From positions 1-62,871 of the forward strand of contig JADJHL010000004.1 of the NCBI GenBank assembly GCA_016707585.1: a DNA stretch of 62,871 bases, written 5' to 3'. Shown here one piece after another: positions 43,346 through 52,558 of this stretch. This stretch comes from Ignavibacteriales bacterium (GTDB taxonomy: Bacteria; Bacteroidota; Ignavibacteria; Ignavibacteriales; Ignavibacteriaceae). The position numbers were made by a program, and so were the translations under genes. The notes under the pieces are model-generated. The model made no database searches and had not been told where the DNA came from. It worked only from the letters and a program-made list of their open reading frames with translations. Positions within the stretch are counted from its first letter, which is position 1, and every line of letters starts with the position of its first letter.

Positions 43346-44482
43346 TTATTTTAGTAGGATCATTTTATTTGTTTGGATGAAATCTCCAGATCGTAAGGTA
43401 TAAAAATAGATTCCTGAAGAAAGTTTTAAAGCATTAAATTCCACTTCGTATTTTCCAGCAGGTTTAAATTCATCAACCAAAGTTTCAACTTCATTTCCAA
43501 GAACATCATAAACTTTTAATGTTTGCCAACCAGAATAAGGAACTTCCCACCTTATTTTTGTAGTTGGATTAAATGGGTTGGGAAAGTTTTGATTCAATAA
43601 ATAGTTTTCAACATTATAATAACCAAACCTGTTTTCAATACTCGCTGAATCTATTAATTCATAATTAGTGTAATAGAATTTTGTTATTAGTGTATTTTCA
43701 TCCGTTTCAATAAGTAAAGCACCATAATTACTGTTATACTGAAATACTGATCCGTTAATTGTATCAATAAAAGTATATAGACTATGTCCGCCGGTTCCAC
43801 AGACAATGTAAGTTAAGCTATCTACAACTAATCTTTCATAATCGTGATCGTGACCAGATAAAACTAAATCAGCACCCCAAAGTTTATATGGCCATTGAGC
43901 ATAAAGAGTTGATCCATGCGGACCTGATGAATATGGCGCATGATGAACAGTAACTATATTCCATTTTGACCAAGATAAAGCTAATTCATCTTTTAACCAC
44001 CTTGCCTGAATTGATGTATCTGCAAATCCATCAGGTTCATTTGGATCACTATTGAGAATAAAAAGATGAACATCACCACGAATGATATCGTAATATCTTT
44101 CGTTGCCAGGAAGTTCAAAATAATTTAAGTACGGATTAGCACTATCAGAATACCAATCGTGGTTGCCAAGGGCGGGAAAAAATCTATTTACGTTTGATCC
44201 AGTACCATAAGTTCCTTTGTATGGATAGATATAATCGTGATAGTATTGCCCAATATTTTGATCGATTGTAGAATCGGCACCAAGAGGATAATTATTATCG
44301 CCAAGAGTAATTATAAAATCAGGATTCCAACTTTTAACAAGATTTGCAACAGCAAGTTCATTATCACCGGCAAGACCATAATCACCAATTGCGGCAAATC
44401 TAACTTGAGAAAATATTTGGGAATTTATGGTAATTAAGAAAATTGAGATTTGTAGAATATATTTATTAATGCTAAAACTCAT
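43346..44482 (-). CDS. Secreted metallophosphoesterase with T9SS sorting domain
   Basis: The 378-residue enzyme has a signal peptide (1-24) and the calcineurin-like fold: 'AIGDYGLAGDN' (GDxxx), 'ITLGDNNYPLG' (GDNxx), 'PALGNHDWYSD' (GNHD), 'VTVHHAPYSS' and 'VLSGHDHDYERL' (GHxH). These ligate two metal ions for phosphate-ester hydrolysis, as in purple acid phosphatase-like proteins. A T9SS type A tail ('LNQNFPNPFNPTTKIRW' to 'NKMILLK') sends it to the surface. It is followed by repeat element B, and precedes the C25-like gene downstream. Confidence 0.92.
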   Translation of the reverse strand: MSFSINKYILQISIFLITINSQIFSQVRFAAIGDYGLAGDNELAVANLVKSWNPDFIITLGDNNYPLGADSTIDQNIGQYYHDYIYPYKGTYGTGSNVNRFFPALGNHDWYSDSANPYLNYFELPGNERYYDIIRGDVHLFILNSDPNEPDGFADTSIQARWLKDELALSWSKWNIVTVHHAPYSSGPHGSTLYAQWPYKLWGADLVLSGHDHDYERLVVDSLTYIVCGTGGHSLYTFIDTINGSVFQYNSNYGALLIETDENTLITKFYYTNYELIDSASIENRFGYYNVENYLLNQNFPNPFNPTTKIRWEVPYSGWQTLKVYDVLGNEVETLVDEFKPAGKYEVEFNALKLSSGIYFYTLRSGDFIQTNKMILLK

Positions 44483-44490
44483 CTTGATTA

Positions 44491-44558
44491 CTTTTCTCTG
44501 CGACTCAGCGTCTCTGCGGTGAAGAAGTTTTAACCGCAGATGCGCAAAGACGCGGACG
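44491..44558. repeat. 3'-end repeat element (C)
   Basis: 'CTCTGCGACTCAGCGTCTC' with the 9-bp-type stem CTCTGCGGT/ACCGCAGAt (44512-44520/44533-44541), ending next to the stop of the EEP gene (44559). It is the cleanest copy and is nearly identical to B over its core. Confidence 0.65.
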
Positions 44559-45398
44559 TTAATTTATCTTTAATTCAGCAATAACAGGATAATGATCTGA
44601 TGGATACAAACCATTAAACAAGGTTGTATCGGCTATATGACTTAGCACCTTCACTTTATCGTTAACAAATATAAAATCGATTTTGTTATCCGGTTGAATA
44701 TCACTTCCAAATCCATTAAATGTAATATTACCACCACTTTCTTTTTCAGAAATTATTTTTGTATCCAATAATTTTGAAGTTAATATTTTATAGCCTTCTG
44801 AAGTTGAAGTATAATTTAAATCACCCGAAAAAATAACCGGATACTTTTCTGAATATTTCGATAATAAATCAACGAGCAAACTTGAACTTTCCGTTCTTGC
44901 CTTTTCTCCAATGTGATCGAAGTGTGTGTTGGCGTAATAAAAATCATGGTTAAGTTTTTTATCTTTAAATTTTATAATGGTAACAGTTCTTTTAAGTGCA
45001 GCATCCCAACCCTTTGAAACAAGATTAGGAGTTTCAGATAACCAAAGAGTTTTTTTTGTTAATGGTTTAACCCTTTTTTTCTTATAAAGTATCGCAGTTG
45101 ATTCACCTTTTACTTTTCCGTCTTCTCTGCTAACGCCATACCAATCATATTCATCAAGCATTTCAATTAGTTCGTTTACCTGGAACATTTCTGCTTCCTG
45201 TAAACCAATTAGATCAGGTTTGTGGGATTTGATAAGATATGCAATAAGATATTTTCTGTTGCTCCAATTATTGACTGATGACGAATCCTCACAGAATCCA
45301 CAGCGAATGTTATATGACATTACAGTTATGTTTTCGGTCTGAGCAAAAGCTAATTGACATAATATTATGATCGCAAATAATAAAAAATACTTTTTCAT
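44559..45398 (-). CDS. Exported endonuclease/exonuclease/phosphatase (EEP) family hydrolase
   Basis: The 279-residue enzyme has a signal peptide (1-19) and the EEP fold: 'VMSYNIRCG' (Asn), 'DLIGLQEAE' (Glu), 'ANTHFDHIGEKA' (His/Asp), 'IFSGDLNYTSTS' (GDLN) and 'PSDHYPVIAELK' (SDH) supply the metal and catalytic residues. It could cleave phosphodiesters in nucleic acid or phospholipid-type substrates outside the cytosol. It lacks a T9SS tail and should be periplasmic. It is followed by repeat element C and lies 8 bases downstream of the DUF2779 gene. Confidence 0.92.
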   Translation of the reverse strand: MKKYFLLFAIIILCQLAFAQTENITVMSYNIRCGFCEDSSSVNNWSNRKYLIAYLIKSHKPDLIGLQEAEMFQVNELIEMLDEYDWYGVSREDGKVKGESTAILYKKKRVKPLTKKTLWLSETPNLVSKGWDAALKRTVTIIKFKDKKLNHDFYYANTHFDHIGEKARTESSSLLVDLLSKYSEKYPVIFSGDLNYTSTSEGYKILTSKLLDTKIISEKESGGNITFNGFGSDIQPDNKIDFIFVNDKVKVLSHIADTTLFNGLYPSDHYPVIAELKIN

Positions 45399-45406
45399 TT
45401 TATCCT

Positions 45407-46882
45407 TTAAAGTGATTCTAATTTTTCTAATAATTTAACCATTGCAAAAGTATCGAGTTTACAATACTCAAGTAAGTTTGTTCTGGTATCTGCAATACGC
45501 ATTAAATCCATTTCATGGAATAAACTTTCAAATGCAATTGATGCAAGTCCACCTTCATTTATTTCTAGATATTTATAACTAAGTTCAGGAATCAATGCAG
45601 GCAAAACATATTTGATAGAATAAGAACCTTGCATTTTATAATTGTAATAATATTTTTTCTGAAACGGAAGCATCAAATCTTTAACACGATTTATTCGTTC
45701 TTCAATTTCCTTTTTGTATTTAGGAAAAGCTTCAGCAATTTCTTTTAATCGTAATACTTCAAAAGATTTATTGTATGTAAGTAAATCACCTTCATTTTTC
45801 GTATCACGCAAAAGATTTTCTATAAACTTTACTCGCGGATCATTCCCTGTTTCTGCTAAAAACTCGAAATGTTCAACTTCACTTTTTTTACTTTTCTTAT
45901 AATGCAGAGAATACTGAAATGGAATCTGCATATACGGTTTTGAATTATCAAACATTGGAACAGCAGGCTGAAATGTTTCAAAATCCATAAAATAAAGCGG
46001 ATAGTTAAGATCGGATAAAAATTCTTTTATTGCTTTTTTATCAATTAAATCCTTTTTACTTTTATAAACATCAAGTTGAAGCTGAGCATTTTTAGAAAGA
46101 TCTGCATCAACAGGAATGTCTTCTAACTTTACTATTCCACTTCTATATAAATCATACTTTTTATTTAGATGAACACCTGAAAGATCAAAGATAGAATTTT
46201 CAGGAATATGTTTTCTGCAATACTCATAAAACCCGCAAGTGTATGGATCGTAACAATGTTCGCCAATATCCATTTTAGGGATAACCTTTTTTACCAATAC
46301 TTTTTTAAACTGATTTACATTTTCCCCAACCCATTTTTGCAAAGGCAAAATTAAATTTAAAACTGATTCCGTTATAAAGAGTTCATCTAAATTTAGTTTA
46401 CCTTTTCTTATATATTGATTATTGATATAAGTTATAGAAAAATCTTTAACCTTATATCCGCTATTGGAAATAACCCAATATTGCAAAGCTGCATCACGAA
46501 TGTAAGTTTCTGAAATTGATGTAGAACTTTTTACTTCATAAACCTTTAATCCGGATTTATCATAAACCAAAATATCCGCAACTGCCAATACATTGCTGTA
46601 GTTAAACGAAGCTTCATAAATAACTTTTTGTTTTTCTTCGATCAGATTTTTTGTTACGATAACAGCTTTATCATACTCAAATTGTGATTTTGGTGAAGCA
46701 TCAATTCCATTGGGATGCAGTTGTTGTGCTAATTTACCAACATCAGTCCCGCGTTTGAAAATTGCTTTCTGCATCTCAGAAAACTGATCCATTTCATTAT
46801 AATGATGCTTATAAAGATATAGATGTTTTTCGCATTGAACACCGCGAATGAAAGAAGACTTACTAAGAAGATGTGAAGACAT
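45407..46882 (-). CDS. DUF2779 domain protein (RecB-like nuclease plus RNase H-like domain)
   Basis: The 491-residue protein matches DUF2779 proteins in layout. The N-terminal half is a Cas4/RecB-like PD-(D/E)XK nuclease ('LAVADILVYDKSGLKVYEVK', with D/E-x-K residues; 'EHCYDPYTCGFYEYCRKHIP' may supply Fe-S-type Cys), and the C-terminal half has a DEDD-type exonuclease-like domain ('PLYFMDFETFQPAVPMFDNS', 'LLTYNKSFEVLRLKEI', 'LEYCKLDTFAMVKLL'). The exact DNA-processing role is not known. No CRISPR array or cas gene is near. Confidence 0.85.
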   Translation of the reverse strand: MSSHLLSKSSFIRGVQCEKHLYLYKHHYNEMDQFSEMQKAIFKRGTDVGKLAQQLHPNGIDASPKSQFEYDKAVIVTKNLIEEKQKVIYEASFNYSNVLAVADILVYDKSGLKVYEVKSSTSISETYIRDAALQYWVISNSGYKVKDFSITYINNQYIRKGKLNLDELFITESVLNLILPLQKWVGENVNQFKKVLVKKVIPKMDIGEHCYDPYTCGFYEYCRKHIPENSIFDLSGVHLNKKYDLYRSGIVKLEDIPVDADLSKNAQLQLDVYKSKKDLIDKKAIKEFLSDLNYPLYFMDFETFQPAVPMFDNSKPYMQIPFQYSLHYKKSKKSEVEHFEFLAETGNDPRVKFIENLLRDTKNEGDLLTYNKSFEVLRLKEIAEAFPKYKKEIEERINRVKDLMLPFQKKYYYNYKMQGSYSIKYVLPALIPELSYKYLEINEGGLASIAFESLFHEMDLMRIADTRTNLLEYCKLDTFAMVKLLEKLESL

Positions 46883-46975
46883 TCAGAATCTTATATCCTT
46901 ATTTTTGTATTGTTAATTTAACTTTTTTGCAATTCATTTCAGTAACTTAATCATGCTATTTTACAAATAGGATAT

Positions 46976-47416
46976 ATGAAGATTTTATTTACAATAATTG
47001 TAGTTGCTCTCACTTTCCTTAATATTTCTGCACAGGATAAACGATTCACTCATAATTATGAAAATGGATTTATGTGGGTTGATTTTGATAAAAGGGTGAT
47101 TCCGAAAAATGTCAAATATGATTTTTTAAGTTCGATGCTTGAAAATGAAAAATTGAAAAAAATAACTGGTAATTATAAAGATGACTTAGGGTGCAGTAAT
47201 GATTTGAACAAACTTCAGTCCATTGGTGTCCAAATTGATTTAATTGAAATTGTAAAAATGATTGATGATTTTTATTTAAATGAATACAATATGATCATTC
47301 CGATAAGATATGCTTATTGTTATTGTATAAAAACTTTGGTTGATAGAAACAGTGAGGAACTAGATTTATATAGAAGTAAAATAATTTATTTCAGCGAATC
47401 AAGCTTAGAAAAGTAA
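46976..47416 (+). CDS. Small secreted hypothetical protein
   Basis: The 146-residue protein has a signal peptide (1-19, '..NISAQ'). Its mature part is mixed helix/strand with Cys at 'DLGCSNDL' and 'AYCYCIKTL' that may form disulfides. I do not recognise it. It stands alone on the plus strand and its 3' end overlaps the convergent HTH gene by 12 bases. Confidence 0.65.
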   Translation: MKILFTIIVVALTFLNISAQDKRFTHNYENGFMWVDFDKRVIPKNVKYDFLSSMLENEKLKKITGNYKDDLGCSNDLNKLQSIGVQIDLIEIVKMIDDFYLNEYNMIIPIRYAYCYCIKTLVDRNSEELDLYRSKIIYFSESSLEK

Positions 47417-47614
47417 AGGTTCTTCAGGTTTATTCTTAGATTTTTTTTCTTTTTTCTTCTCTTTTAGAAAATCTGCAAAATCTTCTTTTGTGATAATATA
47501 AATTTTGCCAACCTGTGTGGATTTTAATGTTCCGTTTTTTATATGATATAAAACTCCTGAATGGCTCATATCCAAAAGTTTTGCAACTTCCTGAACACTA
47601 AATAAATCTTTCAT
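47405..47614 (-). CDS. Excisionase-type helix-turn-helix DNA-binding protein
   Basis: The 69-residue protein has a MerR/Xis-like winged HTH: 'LFSVQEVAKLLDMSHSGVLY' and 'HIKNGTLKSTQVGKIYIITK', then a Lys-rich tail. Such small proteins occur as excisionases or as ordinary regulators. No integrase, attachment site or phage gene is near, so a local regulator is as likely. The gene converges on the secreted protein gene and overlaps its end by 12 bases. Confidence 0.8.
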   Translation of the reverse strand: MKDLFSVQEVAKLLDMSHSGVLYHIKNGTLKSTQVGKIYIITKEDFADFLKEKKKEKKSKNKPEEPLLF

Positions 47615-47768
47615 AAGCTTTTCTGAAATAATGAAATTAATTTCACTTCGAAATTAAACTATTAAAACAATAGTTTCAATCTGAAATAATTTGGATGGAT
47701 TAGAATAATTGATAGGCAATAAAAATCTAAACTCAGTATAGAGTTACAATAACGGGAAGAAAAACTAA

Positions 47769-47960
47769 CTAGTTTGAACCAAGCAAAGCACTAACAAGTT
47801 GTTTTCTATGCTTTCTTTCTTTTATTACTACGCCTATATAACTGGCAACAAAAACTATAATCGCAAAACCAAGAACAAGTATGCTAAGCTGGTTTGCATC
47901 GCTCATTCCAAATAATACGTACAAGGATTGAAGTGTTAAAAATAAAATTATCGATTTCAT
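47769..47960 (-). CDS. Small two-helix membrane protein
   Basis: The 63-residue protein has two hydrophobic stretches (about 1-18 and 25-47) with a basic C-terminal tail 'KERKHRKQLV'. The GAGGT site precedes its ATG. I do not recognise it. The gene has a free-standing place, which supports it, but its small size keeps confidence limited. Confidence 0.5.
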   Translation of the reverse strand: MKSIILFLTLQSLYVLFGMSDANQLSILVLGFAIIVFVASYIGVVIKERKHRKQLVSALLGSN

Positions 47961-48063
47961 GCGTACCTCACATTATTAATTTAATTCGAGGTAAATCTAT
48001 ATTATCAGATCGTCCTAAGTTTAAACTTAATGTTACTTTATGATTAAGAAATTGTTAAGAGGC

Positions 48064-48107
48064 AAGCCCACCCAATCCGCCGGCGGCGGATCCTAAAGGG
48101 AGGGCTT
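48064..48107. repeat. GC-rich nested palindrome
   Basis: Outer arms AAGCCCACCC/GGGAGGGCTT (one mismatch) enclose an inner ATCCGCCG/CGGCGGAT palindrome. The element is much more GC-rich than its surroundings and sits 11 bases after the stop of the FG-GAP gene. It resembles dispersed REP-like repeats of related genomes. Confidence 0.65.
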
Positions 48108-48117
48108 TAAGCAAAAA

Positions 48118-50138
48118 TTATTTTACGAATAAAAATTTTCTAATAGCAGTAAAGTTTTCAATTTTTAATTGGTAGAAATATACACCGCTGGAAAGTTTGC
48201 TTGCATTAAATTCAATTTCATACTTTCCTATTGGTTTAAATTCATTTACTAATGTCGCTACTTCTTTTCCTAAAACATCATAAACTTTTAGTGTTTGCCA
48301 TCCACTTACAGGAGATTGCCAGCTAATTATTGTACTTGGATTAAATGGGTTTGGATAATTCTGATTTAAAACAAAATCATCAGGAACACTTAAATCAATT
48401 TCGTTTTCAACATCTGTAACCTCAGCAAAAGATTTTGATAATAAGTAAAGTTTCCATTGTACTCACCAATAATCATGTCTTTTCTACCATCGTTATCTAA
48501 ATCTGCAAAACCCGCATGTGGATTTTGATCAACTTCGATTCCAGCAAACATCGCATCATATCTAAACCAAACCGGAGCATTAACTGTTCCATCATTCCTA
48601 TAATATTTAACTGTACCCTATGCATCACCAATTGTTAGATCATAATCATCATCGTTATCAAAATCCGATAATATCGGTCGTCCGTAACTTGGAAATGTTA
48701 CACCTGAAAATGCAGTTGTATTAACAGTAAATACATTGTTCCCGTCATTTGTATAATATTTTGTTTCACTTCCTGTTTCACCGCCAACAAGCAAATCTAA
48801 ATCACCATCGTTATCAAGATCCGCGAAAGAAGGAATGCTCATCCATCCAACATCAATTCCACTAAACATGGTTGCATTCTGAGTAAAAGTTCCGTTATTA
48901 TTTATATATAAAAACACTTGGCCACTAAGTGCGCCTGAAACAATATCGTAATCAAGATCTTTATCTATGTCAACAAATACTGGCGAACTATAAGAATTAA
49001 CAGTTAAGTTTGAAAAAGCCGTTGTAGTTACTTTAAAGTTTGGCTTTGTTGATGTCCCATCATTTTTAAAGTAAACAAATTTTCCAAGCCAGGTTCCACT
49101 TAATAAATCATTATCACCATCATTATCAAAATCTGCAAGTGAAACTGTTGCGCTACCTCCATCGAGTTTAATTATTTTAAAGTAATCAGAATAGAGTTGA
49201 AATGAAGGAGCTGATACTGTGCCAATATTTCTGTAAACATAAAGCACTCCATCATCTGTCCCATAAATTAGATCAAAATCTCCATCGTAATCCAAATCAG
49301 AAAAAGTTGGATTCTTCCAGTAAGAACTTGTTTCAACTCCAGAAAATGTTGTTGTGTTCGCAGTCCAAATTGGATTTTGTTTTGTTCCGGTGTTTCGATA
49401 ATAAACCAATGTTTGTAAATCTCTTCCAAATACTAAATCAAAATCTTCATCATTATCTAAATCTACAAAGGTTGGATATGAGTTTAACCCAATATCAGGT
49501 ATTCCTGTCACTAAAGTATTATCTAAAGTAAACATTGGATTGCTTGCAGTTCCTGTATTTCTAAATCCCAAAGTAATTCCAGCTTCCGGAAAGGTTGTAG
49601 TGTCCAGAGAAAATGATTCACCAATTCCCATAAACAAATCAAGATCACCATCGTCATCAATATCTACAAAAGCTGGTTGCGCATCAGTGCCAATTTGTGT
49701 ATTTACATTTGCAAAGATTGTATCCACTGCAACAAACTCAGGTAAAGAAATTGTACCAATGTTTTGATAATAACGCAAACCATTATAACCTCCAATAACA
49801 AGATCACGATCAATGTCTCCATCTAAATCAATAAATGTTGGATAAGCTGCGTTTGTGTTTGTTTGCCCATTTTGATAAACATTTGAAAGGACAGAAGTAT
49901 CTTTCCAAAAAGTTGTGGGAAAGTCGTGAGAATTGTTCCAGAAAAAATCTGCCTTATCATCCAGGTTTCCAATTATCAAATCAGGATTGCCATCATTATT
50001 TAAATCAGCAAACTCTGGTGCAGAAAAACTTTTGACTGTTACACCTGATACTGAAAATATTGAATCAACTTTGAGCCAATTTTGAGGATAAATATTTATT
50101 GATGTTAAAATTATAATAAGTAAAAGTAGATTTTTCAC
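48118..50138 (-). CDS. Secreted FG-GAP/VCBS repeat protein with T9SS domain (disrupted twice in this sequence)
   Basis: The gene codes for about 672 residues when joined. It has a signal peptide (1-18) and about eleven FG-GAP/VCBS-type repeats ('FADLNNDGNPDLIIG', 'FVDIDDDGDLDLFMG', 'FADLDNDGDLDLLVG'), calcium-binding blades of an integrin-like propeller. An in-frame TAG (48618-48620) interrupts it after 'LTIGDA', and the frame continues 'GTVKYYRNDG'. One T missing from a run near 48440 shifts the frame before 'AEVTDVEN'. The T9SS type A end ('NYPNPFNPSTIISW' to 'RKFLFVK') then follows to 48118. The protein should be surface-exposed. The frameshift is probably a consensus error, the TAG less certain. 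Confidence 0.8.
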
Positions 50139-50249
50139 AGCAAACTCCTGGAATAAAATAAATGACAGGTAAAAATAATGAATGTTTAATAGAAAGGTTA
50201 CTTAAATTAACACAAGGACACGTGGTTATAGTGTCCTTGCATAAATATT

Positions 50250-51419
50250 TTAATCGTGCAAAGCTCTTTTGATTCTTGTAATTCCTTCTTCAATTTGCTT
50301 AAGATTAGTTGTAGAGTATGAAAATCTAAGATTATGCTGAAAATAATTTCCAAAGCAAGAACCATAAACAGTTGCAACTCCGGCATCCATAAGCTTATTA
50401 AAAACATATAACTTGTTTTCAGATTCACTTAATCCCTTAGGTACAAATTCAGAAAAATCAGGAAAAATATAAAATGCTCCTTCAGGTTTACAAGGTAATT
50501 TAACTCCATCTATTGCTCTCAAACCTTCATACATTGCGTCTCTTCTCACAACAAACTCTTCCATAAAAGCACTAACAGATTTCTTTTCCATTTCTAAATT
50601 AGATAATGCTTCAGCACCCGCAAACTGAGTGTAAGTTGGTACACCGGCTGTTTGGGTATAATCACCAAGTTTAAAGATATTAGCAAGTTGTTTGTTTTTA
50701 CTTACAATATATCCCAAACGCCATCCAGTCATTGCATAGGTTTTTGAAAATGTATAAACGCCAATTATGTTTTCATAATCCAATTGCATTGGGCTAAAAT
50801 GTTTTTTACCTTCAAATGTTATATGTTCATACGCTTCATCGGACAGAATAAAAACATTATACTTTCTGCAAACCTCTACAATCTTTTCTATTTCTTCTTT
50901 ACTAAATATTTTTCCCGTAGGATTGTGAGGTGTGTTCAAATATAAAAGTGCCGCATCTTTAATTTCATTTTCTAGTAAATCATAGTTTACACTAAAATCG
51001 GCTTCAAGTGGAATTTGAACAAAGTTTGTTTTAGCATAAGGAACAAAATTTTCTAAAACGCAACTCCATACTGGAGCAAATCCAACTGCTTTTTTGCTTT
51101 CAAAAAGTTGGAAGACTAATTCCAAACCTTCCTGACCGCCATGTACAACAACAATATTTTCAGATTCGATACCTTGCACATTGTTAAAGCTGCTTAGCTT
51201 TTGGATGATAGCTTTTTTTAATTTTATATGTCCACCTGAAACAGGATATTTTGTTAATCCCTGATTTAGGGCATCAACCATTGCATCAACAATATACTGT
51301 GGAGTTGAAAAACCAATTTCACCTCTCTGAAAAAGAATAAAATCTTTTCCTGTCTCCTGTGCTTTTCTGTTCACCTCTTCACTGATTGCTACTATCGGTG
51401 ACAGACTTATGTTTTCCAT
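50250..51419 (-). CDS. PLP-dependent aminotransferase (class I, AspC-like)
   Basis: From ATG 51419 the product is 389 residues. It has the fold-type I landmarks: 'HGGQEGLEL' (phosphate-binding loop), 'LYLNTPHNPTGKIFS' (Asn), 'LSDEAYEHI' (Asp and Tyr), the PLP-lysine in 'TFSKTYAMTGWRLGY' (K226) and 'LRFSYSTTN' (substrate-carboxylate Arg). These fit aspartate/branched or aromatic aminotransferases of the AspC group. The substrate cannot be fixed by sequence alone. The start was chosen because Met6 (MENISLSPIV) aligns with the usual N-terminus. Confidence 0.93.
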   Translation of the reverse strand: MENISLSPIVAISEEVNRKAQETGKDFILFQRGEIGFSTPQYIVDAMVDALNQGLTKYPVSGGHIKLKKAIIQKLSSFNNVQGIESENIVVVHGGQEGLELVFQLFESKKAVGFAPVWSCVLENFVPYAKTNFVQIPLEADFSVNYDLLENEIKDAALLYLNTPHNPTGKIFSKEEIEKIVEVCRKYNVFILSDEAYEHITFEGKKHFSPMQLDYENIIGVYTFSKTYAMTGWRLGYIVSKNKQLANIFKLGDYTQTAGVPTYTQFAGAEALSNLEMEKKSVSAFMEEFVVRRDAMYEGLRAIDGVKLPCKPEGAFYIFPDFSEFVPKGLSESENKLYVFNKLMDAGVATVYGSCFGNYFQHNLRFSYSTTNLKQIEEGITRIKRALHD

Positions 51420-51592
51420 AGCCTTACTATACAATTTTTACTCCTGATTAAATTTTGAATGCGGGATTAAAGATAATTATTTGTGAGGATGAATTAAAAT
51501 TATTTTATAATTTTCTTTTAAAGAAAACTTTTTGAGAAAGGAATTATCGCTGTCTTTTAATTTTGTAATAATCAATCAATTAATGACATTCA

Positions 51593-51630
51593 TAAGCTTA
51601 ATCTCACTGAAATTGATAAGATTAAACTTA
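51593..51630. repeat. Inverted repeat in a gene-free gap
   Basis: TAAGCTTAATCT (51593-51604) and AGATTAAACTTA (51619-51630) pair with one mismatch across a 14-base loop. It lies in the gap between the aminotransferase start (51419) and the small Lys-rich gene (51731). Nothing else is evident in the 51420-51681 part. Confidence 0.4.
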
Positions 51631-51681
51631 TCCGGATGAGATAGAAATATCCTAAAGAAAAGTTAATACAAAATTTTAAAA

Positions 51682-51716
51682 CTTGGCTAACAAATATCGA
51701 TTTAATCTAAGCCAAG
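51682..51716 (-). terminator. Probable terminator of the small Lys-rich gene
   Basis: On the minus strand CTTGGCT and AGCCAAG (51682-51688/51710-51716) form a 7-bp stem with a long AT loop followed by TTTTAAAATTTTG. It sits 14 bases after the gene's stop (51731). Confidence 0.45.
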
Positions 51717-51730
51717 CAAATTTTGATGTT

Positions 51731-51856
51731 CTATTTATTAAGAATACCAGAGTTGTTCTTTTCGTTTTTCTTATCACGCTTTGCTGCTTTTTTTTCTTTC
51801 ATGGTTTTAGTTGCTTCTTTCTTTGTACTCTTCTTAGTAACCAGTCCTTTACTCAT
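51731..51856 (-). CDS. Tiny Lys-rich protein
   Basis: A 41-residue protein starts at ATG 51856 behind AAGGAGAA and ends at TAG 51731. It is 'MSKGLVTKKSTKKEATKTMK' then 'EKKAAKRDKKNEKN', with about a third Lys and several Glu. Similar short proteins ('KKxxKEPTKT.KEKKA.KREKK') occur in many Bacteroidota. I expect a disordered nucleic-acid-binding or ribosome-associated peptide, but this is inference. The strong ribosome site, own terminator-like hairpin and family resemblance support it as a real gene. Confidence 0.65.
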   Translation of the reverse strand: MSKGLVTKKSTKKEATKTMKEKKAAKRDKKNEKNNSGILNK

Positions 51857-52111
51857 AACATTCTCCTTCTTGAATAGTTTTTGATTTTCTTAACTATACA
51901 ATAGCTATAATCCAACTTAATTGATAGTGTTTAGAAGAATTATCTAATCTCGTAAATAATAAATTGTCTTTTAATTTAAGTTAGAGATTATTGTGGTATG
52001 ATTTTGATTTATTACCTCTTTATACTCAATAGTTCTCTTTTGTTTGGAGTAAACGCAACTATTTTCCTGAGCAGTGGTAATAATGTGATAAGAAAATACG
52101 ATAAACATTTT

Positions 52112-52138
52112 AAACAAAAAAGGGAGCTAAAAGCTCCC
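52112..52138 (-). terminator. Terminator of the ferredoxin gene
   Basis: On the minus strand GGGAGCT/AGCTCCC (7-bp stem, 3-base loop) is followed by TTTTTTG. It lies 18 bases after the ferredoxin stop at 52157. The rest of 51857-52111 shows no gene. Confidence 0.88.
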
Positions 52139-52156
52139 TCTAAAAAGTTTGAAAGA

Positions 52157-52456
52157 TTATCTTCCAACAGTATCTAAATTTTCTTTCTTAGCCATTAACT
52201 GTTCTTTTGTCTCCACTTTATCTGGATCCATAATAATAGCTTCAGTTGGACAAGCAGGAATACATTGAGGTTCATCATAAAAGCCAACACATTCGGTACA
52301 TTTATCAGGTGCGATATATGTGTGATCTGAGTTTAAAGCTTCGTTGGAATTACCGCCAAGTAACCAAGGATCTCCTGCACCGTAGATTGCATTATTTGGA
52401 CATTCAACTTCGCAGGCATTGCAAGAAATACATTCATCAGTTATAAGAACTGCCAT
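52157..52456 (-). CDS. 2[4Fe-4S] ferredoxin (YfhL/Alvin type)
   Basis: The 99-residue ferredoxin has cluster motif 1 'CISCNACEVECPNNAI' and a second 'CTECVGFYDEPQCIPACP' with the 6-8-residue insertion between Cys 2 and 3 that marks the Allochromatium/YfhL-type. A helical tail follows. It is longer in the loop between the clusters ('YGAGDPWLLGGNSNEALNSD'). It should carry low-potential electrons in the cytosol, e.g. for the 2-oxoacid oxidoreductases. It is monocistronic with a strong terminator. Confidence 0.93.
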   Translation of the reverse strand: MAVLITDECISCNACEVECPNNAIYGAGDPWLLGGNSNEALNSDHTYIAPDKCTECVGFYDEPQCIPACPTEAIIMDPDKVETKEQLMAKKENLDTVGR

Positions 52457-52558
52457 ATAAGATCCCCTTATATTTTATTGATTATTTAAATTAATTAACG
52501 CTTTAAAAATAATAAAAATGTGGGAATTATTAGAATAAAAAATTGTTTAAAATTAAAA

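Noticed and set aside
45407..46882. DUF2779 protein taken as a CRISPR/Cas4 component or defence island
   Set aside because: No repeat array, cas gene or other defence gene is near, and DUF2779 proteins occur alone widely.
47405..47614. HTH protein as excisionase of an integrated element
   Set aside because: No integrase, attachment repeat, phage or transfer gene is present; base composition does not change.
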